From the NCBI RefSeq assembly GCF_014646675.1, contig NZ_BMNS01000006.1, positions 62,001 to 126,000 on the forward strand: 64,000 bases of DNA, given 5' to 3'. Under the pieces are notes generated by a model. The model saw only the letters and a program-made list of their open reading frames with translations, made no database searches and had not been told where the DNA came from. Shown here piece by piece: positions 1-8,396 of the stretch. Origin of the DNA: Lutibacter litoralis (GTDB lineage Bacteria > Bacteroidota > Bacteroidia > Flavobacteriales > Flavobacteriaceae). The position numbers and the translations under genes were made by a program. Every line of letters begins with the position of its first letter. Position 1 is the stretch's first letter.

Positions 1-894
1 GAAGTTGTAAATACACTTACTGGTAAAGTTAATGCATTATTAAAATCTCATAAAACAGATGAACGACCATTTTTTGGATCTGGTGCGAAACGTGATGGAA
101 AGTATTGGATGGCCCTTATTAGACAGGCACTAGTTGCTGGATTTATAAGAAAAGAAATTGAGCAGTATGGAGTTGTTAAAATTACTGAAGCGGGTAAGAA
201 TTATATTAAAAATCCTACAACTTTTTTAATGACTGAAGACCATAAATATGATGAAAACGATGAAGCGGCTATTATTACCAATACAAAAAGTAGTGGTGCG
301 GCTGCCGATGAAACATTAGTTAAATTGTTAAAAGATTTACAAAAATCTGTTGCAAAAAAGAATGGTGTTCCACCTTATGCTGTTTTTCAGGAACTTTCTT
401 TAGATGATATGGCTTTAAAATATCCAATTACTATAGATGAATTAAAAAATATTTATGGAGTTGGAGAGGGCAAGGCTCGAAAATTTGGAAAACCATTTAT
501 AGACTTAATTTCAAAGTATGTAGAAGAAAATGATATTATAAGACCAGATGATTTTATAGTAAAGAGTACAGGTGTTAACTCTGGTTTAAAATTATATATT
601 ATTCAAAATACAGACAGAAAATTACCTCTTGAAGATATTGCAAAATCTAAAGGTTTAGAGTTTAACGAGCTTATTGAAGAAATGCAACGTATTGTATATA
701 GCGGTACAAAAATTAACATAGATTATAGTATTGATGAGTTGTTAGACGAAGATCAACAAGAAGAAATTTTTGAATATTTTATGGAAGCTGAAAACGACAG
801 TATTCAAAATGCTTTAGATGAATTTGATGGAGATTACGACGAAGAAGAATTAAGATTAATGAGAATTAAGTTTATAAGTCAGGTTGCGAACTAA
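1..894 (+). CDS. recQ: ATP-dependent DNA helicase RecQ, 3' part
   Basis: The frame is open from base 1, so this is the last 297 residues of a protein that begins outside the window. It opens in the RQC winged-helix region (GSGAKRDGKYW followed by a helix ending LVAGF), continues into an HRDC domain at about fragment residues 104-178 (LLKDLQKSVAKK, then GVGEGKARKFG), and ends in an acidic helix-turn-helix tail typical of RecQ from Bacteroidota. The helicase core with Walker A and DEAD-like boxes is not in the window. RecQ unwinds 3'-5' and acts in recombination and stalled-fork repair in the cytoplasm. A hairpin terminator follows about 120 bases after the stop. The family assignment is secure; completeness of the N-terminus cannot be judged. 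Confidence 0.93.
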   Translation, partial: EVVNTLTGKVNALLKSHKTDERPFFGSGAKRDGKYWMALIRQALVAGFIRKEIEQYGVVKITEAGKNYIKNPTTFLMTEDHKYDENDEAAIITNTKSSGAAADETLVKLLKDLQKSVAKKNGVPPYAVFQELSLDDMALKYPITIDELKNIYGVGEGKARKFGKPFIDLISKYVEENDIIRPDDFIVKSTGVNSGLKLYIIQNTDRKLPLEDIAKSKGLEFNELIEEMQRIVYSGTKINIDYSIDELLDEDQQEEIFEYFMEAENDSIQNALDEFDGDYDEEELRLMRIKFISQVAN

Positions 895-1016
895 AGTATT
901 GTTAATTAATTGATAATTAATTATTAATTCTACCTAATTATATCTAGGTTTAAAACAAAAAAGCTTACATATTTTCACATAATTTTAAAGTTAAATTAGA
1001 ATTTCATAAAACATTC

Positions 1017-1043
1017 AAACCCTTATTTTTAAGGGTTTTTTTT
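1017..1043 (+). terminator. Rho-independent terminator after recQ
   Basis: AAACCCTTA (1017-1025) pairs perfectly with TAAGGGTTT (1030-1038) around a four-base loop, followed by a run of T. It sits between recQ and the membrane protein gene at 1150. The AT-rich stretch 895-1016 before it holds no gene. Confidence 0.8.
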
Positions 1044-1149
1044 ATATTGAATTTTCTTAATATTTTTAAATTTACCTGTCGTTTAAAACAAATTGTTGTT
1101 TATAAATAACACGGTAAATATTAATAATTATAGTCATAAACTTTTTTGA

Positions 1150-2328
1150 ATGAGTGCTTTAAAATCAATAAAAAAATCTAACTTTTTACAGCAAAGAATG
1201 TATGAAGCCGTTTTGTTTTTGCTTGTGTTTTTTGGAATATTTGGATACATGGGATCAACTATGGGAGTTTCAAATATGTTAAATACCATTATGAATACTG
1301 CATGGGATTTACTAATGAATACCGTATTTTATATAATGGGTATTACTGTATTATCGGGTGCTTTGGGTAAATTATTAATAGAATTTGGAGTAGTACGTTT
1401 ATTAGAAATAATTTTAGCTCCTTTAATGCGTCCCTTATTCAATTTACCAGGAGTTGCATCTTTAGCGGGTGTTTTAACTTTTTTATCAGACAATCCAGCA
1501 ATTATAAGTTTATCAAATGATAAAAACTTCAATAAATATTTCAAAAAATTTGAACTTATTTCATTAACAAATTTTGGAACTGCTTTTGGAATGGGATTAA
1601 TTGTAATAACTTTTATGTCCACATTAAAAATACCAGGGAATACCGATAATTTATTGATTGCAGCAATGATAGGTCTTTTTGGAGCATTAATGGGAGCAGT
1701 AATTTCAACAAGGCTAATGCAATATTTTATTAAAGGTAAAATTAAAGAAACAGATACTAATTCAGTTCATAAAATTGAAGAAAACATAAGTTTTAAGAGT
1801 GAAGGAAGTGTATTTATTAGATTTTTAAATTCGATTTTAGACGGAGGAAAATCTGGGGTAAGTTTAGGTTTGGCAATTATACCAGGGGTTTTAATTATTT
1901 CTACAATGGTTATGATGTTAACTTTTGGTGTAAAAGATGCTGCTATTGGTTATCAAGGTTTAGCGTATGAAGGAGTTCCGTTACTACCAGAATTAGCAGG
2001 AAAAATATGGTGGCTTTTTGAAGGTTTATTTGGTTTTGAAAACCCAGAACTAATTGCGTTTCCAATAACCTCACTAGGTGCAGTTGGAGCGTCACTTTCA
2101 TTAGTTAAGGCATTTATTGCAGATGGTATTGTAACGGGAGATACCATCGCAGTTTTCACAGCAATGGGAATGTGTTGGAGTGGTTATTTAAGTACTCATA
2201 CAGCAATGTTAGATACTTTAAAATTTAGAGAATTAACATCTAAAGCTTTAATTTCTCATACTATTGGTGGTATTTTTGCAGGTGTAGTTGCCCATTATTG
2301 TTACCTTTTAATACAATATTTTTTATAG
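1150..2328 (+). CDS. Nucleoside-recognition (GATE) domain membrane protein
   Basis: A 392-residue integral membrane protein with about eight hydrophobic segments. It resembles the nucleoside-recognition/spore-maturation (GATE) family and in particular the CD0519/CD1768-type proteins: a conserved LSDNPAIISLSNDKNFNKYFK loop near residues 112-131 and a late GAVGASLSLVKAF segment. Members of this broad family are thought to bind or move small solutes, and the substrate of this subgroup is not known, so no transport function is assigned. It stands alone, between the recQ terminator and the convergent ZIP transporter, with only 15 bases to the latter. The ATG at 1150 is used because it precedes the first membrane segment; no clear TAnnTTTG box was found. 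Confidence 0.72.
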   Translation: MSALKSIKKSNFLQQRMYEAVLFLLVFFGIFGYMGSTMGVSNMLNTIMNTAWDLLMNTVFYIMGITVLSGALGKLLIEFGVVRLLEIILAPLMRPLFNLPGVASLAGVLTFLSDNPAIISLSNDKNFNKYFKKFELISLTNFGTAFGMGLIVITFMSTLKIPGNTDNLLIAAMIGLFGALMGAVISTRLMQYFIKGKIKETDTNSVHKIEENISFKSEGSVFIRFLNSILDGGKSGVSLGLAIIPGVLIISTMVMMLTFGVKDAAIGYQGLAYEGVPLLPELAGKIWWLFEGLFGFENPELIAFPITSLGAVGASLSLVKAFIADGIVTGDTIAVFTAMGMCWSGYLSTHTAMLDTLKFRELTSKALISHTIGGIFAGVVAHYCYLLIQYFL

Positions 2329-2343
2329 TGATAAATGGTGTTT

Positions 2344-3018
2344 TTAAGCCAAATAAGCTACAACCATTCCTATTAGTATTGCAATAAATTTATAAAGATT
2401 AAATTTATGATCTTTAGAGGTTTCAAATAAAATAATGGTTGAAATATGCAATAATACTCCAATTACTACTGCAGTAATTTCTGTTCTATAAGTCAATAAG
2501 AAAGGTATGTTTCCTCCAGCTAAACTTCCTAAAGGAGACATACAGGAAAATACTAATAAAAATAGTACAGCATTTATTTTTGGAATGTTCGATTTTACAA
2601 AAAATGTTCCTAAAATAATTGCAATTGGAACTTTATGAATTACTATTGCCCATAATAAATGTTCATGATGATGGTGATTGTGCCCTAGAGGAATACCTTC
2701 CATAAATGCGTGAATTCCTAAACTGACAAATAATCCCCAAGGGAAATCAATATTTTCTTGAATATGAATGTGTCCGTGTTCGGCTCCTTTTGAGAAAAAA
2801 TCTAAAATTAGTTGCAATAAAAGTCCAGAAAGTATATATAACCCAATATTTGTATTTTTTGAATCGTAAACTTCTGGAAATAAATGAAGTATTGTAATAG
2901 ATAGTAAATATGCACCACTAAAAGCTAATAATAATTGTATCGTTTTTGCGCTGGGTTTTAACCCAAAAACAATTACTATTCCAATTAAAACCGATAAAAT
3001 AAGGGCAATGTATGTCAT
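2344..3018 (-). CDS. ZIP family divalent metal transporter
   Basis: A 224-residue inner-membrane protein with about seven helices. It carries the ZIP metal-site motifs: HAFMEG at residues 103-108 in one helix, and HK followed by VPIAIILG at 128-136 in the next, where the conserved His and Glu residues coordinate the metal. Between them is a histidine-rich loop (HNHHHHEH, 113-120), as in zinc-type ZIPs. Zinc uptake is the likely role, but iron or manganese cannot be excluded. The start codon overlaps the stop of the upstream methyltransferase gene by four bases (3015-3018), so the two are a translationally coupled operon. Confidence 0.85.
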   Translation of the reverse strand: MTYIALILSVLIGIVIVFGLKPSAKTIQLLLAFSGAYLLSITILHLFPEVYDSKNTNIGLYILSGLLLQLILDFFSKGAEHGHIHIQENIDFPWGLFVSLGIHAFMEGIPLGHNHHHHEHLLWAIVIHKVPIAIILGTFFVKSNIPKINAVLFLLVFSCMSPLGSLAGGNIPFLLTYRTEITAVVIGVLLHISTIILFETSKDHKFNLYKFIAILIGMVVAYLA

Positions 3019-3743
3019 TCTAAAACTAAAATTAAACGATCTGAATTATTCTCATTAAATGTATCTAATTGATAATTTCCAAAAGTATGTTTTATTTTAA
3101 AGCCAACAGAATCTAAATATAAATTTATTTTTGTTAAATCTAAGCATTTTACTTTTTCAAAATAGGTGTGATGTTCACCATCGGAATCAAAATTAATTTC
3201 TTTTACAATAAATCCGTTTTTTACATAGCGTTTTATGTTAAATGTAATGCCATCAATTATCTGAATTTCATCAGGTACTAAATTTTGAATTACTTTTTTG
3301 GCATTCATAAAATCTATAATGGCAATTCCATTCGGGTTTAATCTATTTTTTATATTTTGTAAAACCTTAATATCCTCATTATCATCTTCAAAAAAACCAA
3401 AACTGGTAAACAAATTTAAAACTACATCAAACTTAGATGTAAATGAATTACGCATATCGTGTTCAACAAAATGTAAACTTTCATTTTCAAATTTTTTTGC
3501 AATGGAGATGCTGTTTTTAGATAAATCTGCTCCAACTACATTATATCCTAATTGGTTTAGAAAGATAGAATGTCTTCCTTTTCCGCAAGCTAAATCCAAC
3601 AGTTTTGCTTCTTTTTTAATAGTTAAAAAAGAAACTATGTTTTTTATAAATTCTTGTGCTTCTGTGTCGTCTCTGTGTTTGTATAAAATGTGATAATAAC
3701 TGGTGTCGAACCAAGAAGCAAACCACGCTGTTTTTTTATTCAT
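3015..3743 (-). CDS. Class I SAM-dependent methyltransferase
   Basis: A 242-residue Rossmann-fold methyltransferase. Motif I reads LLDLACGKGRHS (48-59), followed by VVGADLS, the adenosine-binding acidic strand end, then VLNLFTSFGFF for motif IV. It looks most like the UbiE/methyltransferase-11/25 group acting on small molecules; the substrate cannot be told from sequence. It is first in a two-gene operon with the ZIP transporter. A TAnnTTTG box on the minus strand (3760-3767) lies 16 bases upstream of the ATG, which fixes the start and gives a very short leader. Confidence 0.82.
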   Translation of the reverse strand: MNKKTAWFASWFDTSYYHILYKHRDDTEAQEFIKNIVSFLTIKKEAKLLDLACGKGRHSIFLNQLGYNVVGADLSKNSISIAKKFENESLHFVEHDMRNSFTSKFDVVLNLFTSFGFFEDDNEDIKVLQNIKNRLNPNGIAIIDFMNAKKVIQNLVPDEIQIIDGITFNIKRYVKNGFIVKEINFDSDGEHHTYFEKVKCLDLTKINLYLDSVGFKIKHTFGNYQLDTFNENNSDRLILVLE

Positions 3744-3759
3744 AATTGTTTAATGCGAG

Positions 3760-3767
3760 CAAAAATA
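3760..3767 (-). promoter_or_regulatory. -7 box of the methyltransferase/ZIP operon
   Basis: Reading the minus strand this is TATTTTTG, an exact TAnnTTTG match 16 bases before the ATG at 3743. No convincing TTG -33 element was found at the usual distance. Confidence 0.55.
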
Positions 3768-3888
3768 ATGAATTGAAATTGTTTTTATGAATAGTAGTGC
3801 TTAAATTTTAATCTTTTATTTATAATTTACAAAAAAGGAACTTTTAGGGTATGATTAAAAACATTGAACAATTTACCTATTATTTAAG

Positions 3889-3896
3889 TACTTTTG
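3889..3896 (+). promoter_or_regulatory. -7 box of the THUMP methyltransferase gene
   Basis: TACTTTTG matches TAnnTTTG exactly, with a TTG at 3864-3866 as a possible -33 element (22-base spacer). The TTG inside this box is in frame with the gene but would lie upstream of the transcript, so the ATG at 3912 must be the start. Confidence 0.65.
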
Positions 3897-3911
3897 CAAA
3901 AATTAAAAGAT

Positions 3912-5111
3912 ATGTATCATAATTTTAAAATGGTTGCTACCACCATGTTTGGTTTGGAAGAAGTTTTAGCAACCGAACTTACTAATTTAGGAGCTCAAGA
4001 TGTTGAGATAGGTGTAAGAAACGTTTCATTTGTTGGAGATAAAGGTTTTATGTACAAAGCCAATATTGCGTTGCGTACTGCCATTAGAATTTTAAAACCA
4101 ATTAAACGTTTTAAAGTTTTTGATGAAGATGATTTGTACAAAAAGATTCAGCAAATAGAGTGGGAACGTTTTATGAATGTGGATAGTACTTTTGCTATTG
4201 GTGCAGTTGTAAATTCAAAGAATTTTACTACAAACTCACATTATATATCATTAAAATCTAAAGATGCCATTGCAGATTATTTTAGACATAAATACCATAA
4301 AAGACCAAATGTAGATGTAAAACATCCAGATTTAAAGATACATGTACACATTCACAAAGATTTATGTTCCATTTCTTTAGACAGTTCGGGAGATTCTTTG
4401 CACAAACGTGGATATAGAAATTTAACCAATATTGCTCCAATTAACGAAGTGTTGGCTGCTGGTTTGGTGTTGCTTTCTGGATATAGAGGCGATTGTAATT
4501 TTATTGACCCAATGTGTGGCTCTGGAACCATTTTAATTGAAGCTGCAATGATTGCTAATAATATTCCGGCAAATATTAACCGAAAAGAATTTGGTTTTGA
4601 AAACTGGGAAGATTATGACGAAGATTTGTTTTTTAAAATTCAAGATGTGCTTTTAAAGAAAATTACCAATTCTCATTTTAAAATTATGGGATTTGATAAA
4701 GCTCCTTCTGCTGTTAGAAAAGCAAAAGAAAATATTGAGAATGCTAATTTATCCGAGTTTATTGGTGTACATCATATAAATTTTTTCAATTCAGCCAAAG
4801 AAGTTTTTGGTAAAACAACCATTTTGTTCAATCCACCTTATGGTGAACGGTTAGATATTGATATCAATCAGTTTTATAAAAATATTGGAGATACTTTAAA
4901 AGGTGGATATCCAGATTCTACAGTTTGGTTTATAACTTCAAACAAAGAAGCTATAAAACACGTTGGTTTAAGAACTTCAAAAAGAATTCCGTTAAAAAAT
5001 GGAGATTTAGATTGTGTTTATGTGCGATATGATATTTATGAAGGAAGTAGAAAAGCAAAAAAACTAAAAAAGAATAATGAAACTGATGCTGATAATTTAG
5101 AAGAAGAATAA
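3912..5111 (+). CDS. THUMP-domain 23S rRNA (guanine-N2) methyltransferase, RlmL N-half type
   Basis: A 399-residue protein: N-terminal ferredoxin-like plus THUMP RNA-binding domains (about 1-160), then a class I methyltransferase domain with motif I DPMCGSGT (199-206) and the catalytic NPPYGERL (307-314) of N2-guanine methylases. It corresponds to the first half of E. coli RlmL, which modifies G2445 of 23S rRNA; in Bacteroidota the RlmK half is separate. The start at 3912 is chosen over an in-frame TTG at 3894 because that TTG is the end of the -7 promoter box. The leader is then only about 10-12 bases. The lysine-rich tail after residue 375 may help RNA binding. Confidence 0.88.
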   Translation: MYHNFKMVATTMFGLEEVLATELTNLGAQDVEIGVRNVSFVGDKGFMYKANIALRTAIRILKPIKRFKVFDEDDLYKKIQQIEWERFMNVDSTFAIGAVVNSKNFTTNSHYISLKSKDAIADYFRHKYHKRPNVDVKHPDLKIHVHIHKDLCSISLDSSGDSLHKRGYRNLTNIAPINEVLAAGLVLLSGYRGDCNFIDPMCGSGTILIEAAMIANNIPANINRKEFGFENWEDYDEDLFFKIQDVLLKKITNSHFKIMGFDKAPSAVRKAKENIENANLSEFIGVHHINFFNSAKEVFGKTTILFNPPYGERLDIDINQFYKNIGDTLKGGYPDSTVWFITSNKEAIKHVGLRTSKRIPLKNGDLDCVYVRYDIYEGSRKAKKLKKNNETDADNLEEE

Positions 5112-5115
5112 AATT

Positions 5116-5179
5116 ATTGGCTGCTGGGTTTAGTTATTGATTGGAGTCGAAATGGAATTGAAGCAAGGTTGTAGCCAAT
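5116..5179. repeat. Imperfect inverted repeat after the THUMP gene
   Basis: ATTGGCTGC (5116-5124) faces GTAGCCAAT (5171-5179) with one wobble pair; inside it GGTTTAGTT has a weak partner in AGTTAAACC just beyond. No T run follows, so this is a decayed palindrome or RNA fold rather than a clear terminator. The 230-base gap up to pyrD holds no gene. Confidence 0.4.
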
Positions 5180-5209
5180 TAGTTAAACCAAGTTGTTTTA
5201 GCTTTATCA

Positions 5210-5266
5210 TTCCTTAATAGGCAGCGATCCATATACTGTAAAAATTGATTACTGCTTTTTAAGGAA
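5210..5266. repeat. Second imperfect hairpin before pyrD
   Basis: TTCCTTAATAGGCAG (5210-5224) can pair with CTGCTTTTTAAGGAA (5252-5266) apart from two or three mismatches, around a 27-base loop. It may end transcription of the upstream gene or be an old palindromic element. Function unknown. Confidence 0.4.
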
Positions 5267-5320
5267 ATACAAATTTTTTATTTCTTCATAATTAATTCGT
5301 TTCAATTAAATAGCTTTTAT

Positions 5321-5328
5321 TAATTTTG
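5321..5328 (+). promoter_or_regulatory. -7 box of pyrD
   Basis: TAATTTTG is an exact TAnnTTTG match ending 15 bases before the ATG at 5344. The TTG within it is in frame with pyrD and is not the start codon. Confidence 0.6.
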
Positions 5329-5343
5329 CACAAACATAATTCT

Positions 5344-6378
5344 ATGTATAAAATTATTATTCGCCCTTTATTTTTTCTTTTCGATCCAGAAAAAATTCAT
5401 CATTTTACTTTTTCGTTAATTAGAATCTTGTCTAAAATACCTGGAATTCCAGCAATTTTTAGAAGTTTGTATCAAATTAACAATAAAAAATTAGAACGGA
5501 AATTATTTGGATTAACATTTAAAAATCCAGTTGGTTTGGCAGCAGGGTTCGATAAAAATGCTGTTTTATATAATGAATTAGCAAATTTTGGTTTCGGTTT
5601 TATTGAAATTGGTACAGTAACTCCAAAAGCACAAGCGGGAAATCCTAAAAAGAGAGTTTTTAGGTTAAAGGCAGACAAAGCCATTATTAACCGAATGGGA
5701 TTTAATAATAAAGGTTTAAAAGCTGCAATTAAACAATTAAAAAAGAACAAAGGAAAACTTGTAATTGGTGGTAATATAGGCAAAAATACCGACACAATGC
5801 CAGATGGCTATACTGCAGATTATTTAAAATGTTTTTCGGAATTACATCCCTTTGTAGATTATTTTGTATTGAATGTTAGTTGCCCTAATGTTGGAAGCCA
5901 TGCAAAATTAACCGATAAAGATTATTTAATTGAATTGATTACAACTGTTCAAAAATTAAACAAAACATTTAGCAAGCAAAAGCCAATATTGCTAAAAATT
6001 GGACCAGATTTAAATAAAATTCAGTTAGATGAAGTAATTGAAATAGTTTCAGAAACTAAAATAGACGGAGTAATTGCAACAAATACTTCAACAAACAGAG
6101 ATGGATTGTTAGCTTCAAAAGAACAATTAGACGCAATTGGAAATGGAGGATTAAGTGGAAAACCAATTAAAGATAATAGTACAAAAGTAATTAAATATTT
6201 AGCTGAAACATCTAACAAGGCTTTTCCAATTATTGGAGTTGGTGGAATTCATTCAGCCCAAGATGCACTTGAAAAGATAAATGCTGGTGCAGATTTAATT
6301 CAGATTTATACAGGCTTTATTTATGAAGGACCTGCCTTGGTTAAAAGGATTAATAAGGCTGTTTTGGAAGACAGTTAA
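5344..6378 (+). CDS. pyrD: Dihydroorotate dehydrogenase, membrane-type (class 2-like)
   Basis: A 344-residue FMN TIM-barrel enzyme oxidising dihydroorotate to orotate in pyrimidine synthesis. The N-terminal 35 residues form the amphipathic helices of quinone-dependent class 2 enzymes, followed by [12 protein letters not shown] and KNPKKR-type phosphate contacts, and [11 protein letters not shown] plus [13 protein letters not shown] near the end. The catalytic-base motif reads NVSCPN with Cys180, where E. coli class 2 has serine and class 1 enzymes have cysteine, so the protein mixes features of both classes. The ATG at 5344 is used; an earlier in-frame TTG is part of the -7 box. The leader is about 10-12 bases. 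Confidence 0.93.
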   Translation: MYKIIIRPLFFLFDPEKIHHFTFSLIRILSKIPGIPAIFRSLYQINNKKLERKLFGLTFKNPVGLAAGFDKNAVLYNELANFGFGFIEIGTVTPKAQAGNPKKRVFRLKADKAIINRMGFNNKGLKAAIKQLKKNKGKLVIGGNIGKNTDTMPDGYTADYLKCFSELHPFVDYFVLNVSCPNVGSHAKLTDKDYLIELITTVQKLNKTFSKQKPILLKIGPDLNKIQLDEVIEIVSETKIDGVIATNTSTNRDGLLASKEQLDAIGNGGLSGKPIKDNSTKVIKYLAETSNKAFPIIGVGGIHSAQDALEKINAGADLIQIYTGFIYEGPALVKRINKAVLEDS

Positions 6379-6803
6379 GGAATTGATGATTAAAAAGCGG
6401 AAATGTATTAAAAGCGCCTGAACGTTATAAATAATTGCTAATTATAATTTACTAAAAAAAGCTGTAATTTCTTTTTGAATTCTTTCATAAATAGTAGGAT
6501 TGTTAGTTAAAATATATCCGTTTATCAAATATCAGATTTTTACTTTTTAGTTTATTTTAGCTTTTTACTCACTAATAATATTAAAAACTAACAATTTGTC
6601 ACCGACAATTTGTCGGTTATTAAATTTTTAAGAAATTGGTAATTTCTATTTTTACAATTTACAGAGGGCTATTTTTATAATATCATAATAATTAACTTAT
6701 ATAATTTAAGATTATCTAATTTTTTAAATTAAATTTTTTTTCAGGTGGCTTTGTACGGTCCTTGCGCATAATTACATTAATCTTAATAATCAACATTTAA
6801 AAT
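6379..6803. other. Intergenic leader between pyrD and proC
   Basis: 425 bases without an open frame of note. It holds a short AAAAAAAGCTG tract near 6452, long AT-rich stretches, the palindrome at 6601-6617, and TGGCTTTG (one base off a TAnnTTTG box) about 60 bases before proC. No known riboswitch or RNA family was recognised. Confidence 0.5.
6591..6617. promoter_or_regulatory. Palindrome with half-repeat upstream of proC
   Basis: ACCGACAATTTGTCGGT (6601-6617) is a perfect odd-centred palindrome, preceded by a direct copy of its core, ACAATTTGTC at 6591-6600 and 6605-6614 (14-base period). The shape suits a repressor or activator operator, but the protein is unknown. The same bases could form a hairpin in a leader RNA. 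Confidence 0.45.
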
Positions 6804-7607
6804 ATGAAAGTATTAGTAATTGGAGCAGGAAATATGGGTTTGACCTATGCTGAAGGGATGGCAACTTCACCAATGCTCTCAAAACATAAACTCAGGATTT
6901 TTGATATCGATCCAAAAATAATGGAAACTTTAGGCAAAGACGAAAGATTCTATGTTTATAATGATTTAGAAGATTGCTTACCAAAAGCGGATATTGTTTT
7001 TATAGCAGTTAAGCCTTACCACAGCGATGCTCTTTTTGAGAAAATGAAGTCTAAAATTCACAATCAACAACTTTTTGTGTCGCTTATGGCTGGAGTAACA
7101 ATAGAAAGTATTCAAGAAAAACTTGAAACAAAAAAAGTTATTAGAACTATGCCAAATCTTCCAGCGCAAGTTGGTAAAGGTGTAACATCATATACAGAGT
7201 CTAAGGAAGTTTCTAGAGTAGAACTACTTATGGTAAGAAATTTATTAGACACTACTGGAGCCTCTATACACGTTGCAACTGAAAAGTTTATTGATGCTTC
7301 AACAGGAATTTCTGGTAGTGGCCCCGCTTATGTATTTTACTTTATGCAATCAATGTTAGAAGCTGCTCTTAAAATGGGGTTTTCAGATTACGACTCCAAA
7401 ATTTTGGTGAGCAATACATTTGAAGGTGCTATTGAGTTATTTAAGCAAAACAGTTTTTCTCCAAAATCTTGGATTGATAAAGTAGCATCAAAAGGTGGAA
7501 CAACACAAGCAGCTATAGATTCTATGGAAGACAATAATATAAAAGAGCTTATTAAAGATGCGGCTTATGCTGCCTTTGATCGAGCTGTAGAACTAGGAAA
7601 AAAATAA
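6804..7607 (+). CDS. proC: Pyrroline-5-carboxylate reductase
   Basis: A 267-residue enzyme making the last step of proline synthesis, reduction of pyrroline-5-carboxylate with NAD(P)H. The Rossmann fingerprint VIGAGNMG is at residues 4-11, MPNLPAQVGKG in the middle, and the family signature around GISGSGPAYVFYFMQSM and KVASKGGTTQAAI near the C-terminus. It is first in proC-proB-proA; proB follows after one base, so the three are one operon covering the whole route from glutamate to proline. Confidence 0.95.
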   Translation: MKVLVIGAGNMGLTYAEGMATSPMLSKHKLRIFDIDPKIMETLGKDERFYVYNDLEDCLPKADIVFIAVKPYHSDALFEKMKSKIHNQQLFVSLMAGVTIESIQEKLETKKVIRTMPNLPAQVGKGVTSYTESKEVSRVELLMVRNLLDTTGASIHVATEKFIDASTGISGSGPAYVFYFMQSMLEAALKMGFSDYDSKILVSNTFEGAIELFKQNSFSPKSWIDKVASKGGTTQAAIDSMEDNNIKELIKDAAYAAFDRAVELGKK

Positions 7608-7608
7608 C

Positions 7609-8379
7609 ATGGAAACAAAACGAATAGTAGTAAAAGTTGGTACCAATGTATTAACTAATAAAGACAGTAGAATTTTAGGACCTGTGCTAAAAGAATTAGT
7701 ACGGCAAATTGCAGTATTATATGAACGAGATATTCAGGTAATATTAGTATCCTCAGGATCTACCATTGCAGGGAAGGAAGTGCTTGGAGATACAAAAATA
7801 AAAGATCCATCCATTAGAAGACAATTGTATTCTTCAGTTGGTCAACCAAGAATGATGAGAAATTATTATGATATTTTCCGTGACTATGGAATGCGATGTG
7901 GACAAGTTTTAGCCACGAAACGTGATTTTGATATAGGAAAACATAGAGAAAATATGATTAATTGTTATGAAGGTTTATTATCGGAAGGTGTTGTTCCAAT
8001 TGCCAATGAAGATGATGCAGTTTCTTTAACAATGTCTATGTTTTCAGACAATGATGAGCTAGCGAGTTTAGTAGCAGAATTATTAGATGCAGACCGTTTA
8101 ATTATATTATCTGACACCGATGGTTTGTACACTGGACATCCAGATGATGAAAACTCTAGAAAGTTAAACGAGGTAACAGTTGAACAAAATGTAGAACATT
8201 ACGTTAAGGCTTCTAATAAAAAAGAAGGAGAAGGACGGGGTGGAATGAAATCCAAATTAAAAATTGCAAAGCATACAGCTAAAAAAAATATTCCAACATA
8301 TATAGCTAATGGAAAACGTGATAATGTAATTGTTGATATTATTGACAATAAAGAAGTTGGAACAAAATTTATTCTTTAA
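7609..8379 (+). CDS. proB: Glutamate 5-kinase
   Basis: A 256-residue amino-acid kinase that phosphorylates glutamate, the first and usually feedback-controlled step of proline synthesis. Visible motifs: VVKVGTNVLT at the start, ILVSSGSTIAGKEVLG, SDTDGLYTGHP, and GRGGMKSKLKIAKHTAKK for the ATP site. It lacks the C-terminal PUA domain of the E. coli enzyme, so it belongs to the short form. It sits one base after proC and 17 bases before proA. Confidence 0.94.
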   Translation: METKRIVVKVGTNVLTNKDSRILGPVLKELVRQIAVLYERDIQVILVSSGSTIAGKEVLGDTKIKDPSIRRQLYSSVGQPRMMRNYYDIFRDYGMRCGQVLATKRDFDIGKHRENMINCYEGLLSEGVVPIANEDDAVSLTMSMFSDNDELASLVAELLDADRLIILSDTDGLYTGHPDDENSRKLNEVTVEQNVEHYVKASNKKEGEGRGGMKSKLKIAKHTAKKNIPTYIANGKRDNVIVDIIDNKEVGTKFIL

Positions 8380-8396
8380 AAATATTCTAAAAAAAT

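Noticed and set aside
1329-1622. Opposite-strand open frames of 60-130 codons, such as this one inside the nucleoside-recognition gene, and others within pyrD, ftcD, wzc, pta and the M14 gene
   Set aside because: They lie wholly inside well-supported genes, have unnatural composition and match no family.
6740-6751. TGGCTTTG region as the proC promoter
   Set aside because: One base off the consensus, and no -33 element; kept only as a remark in the leader entry.
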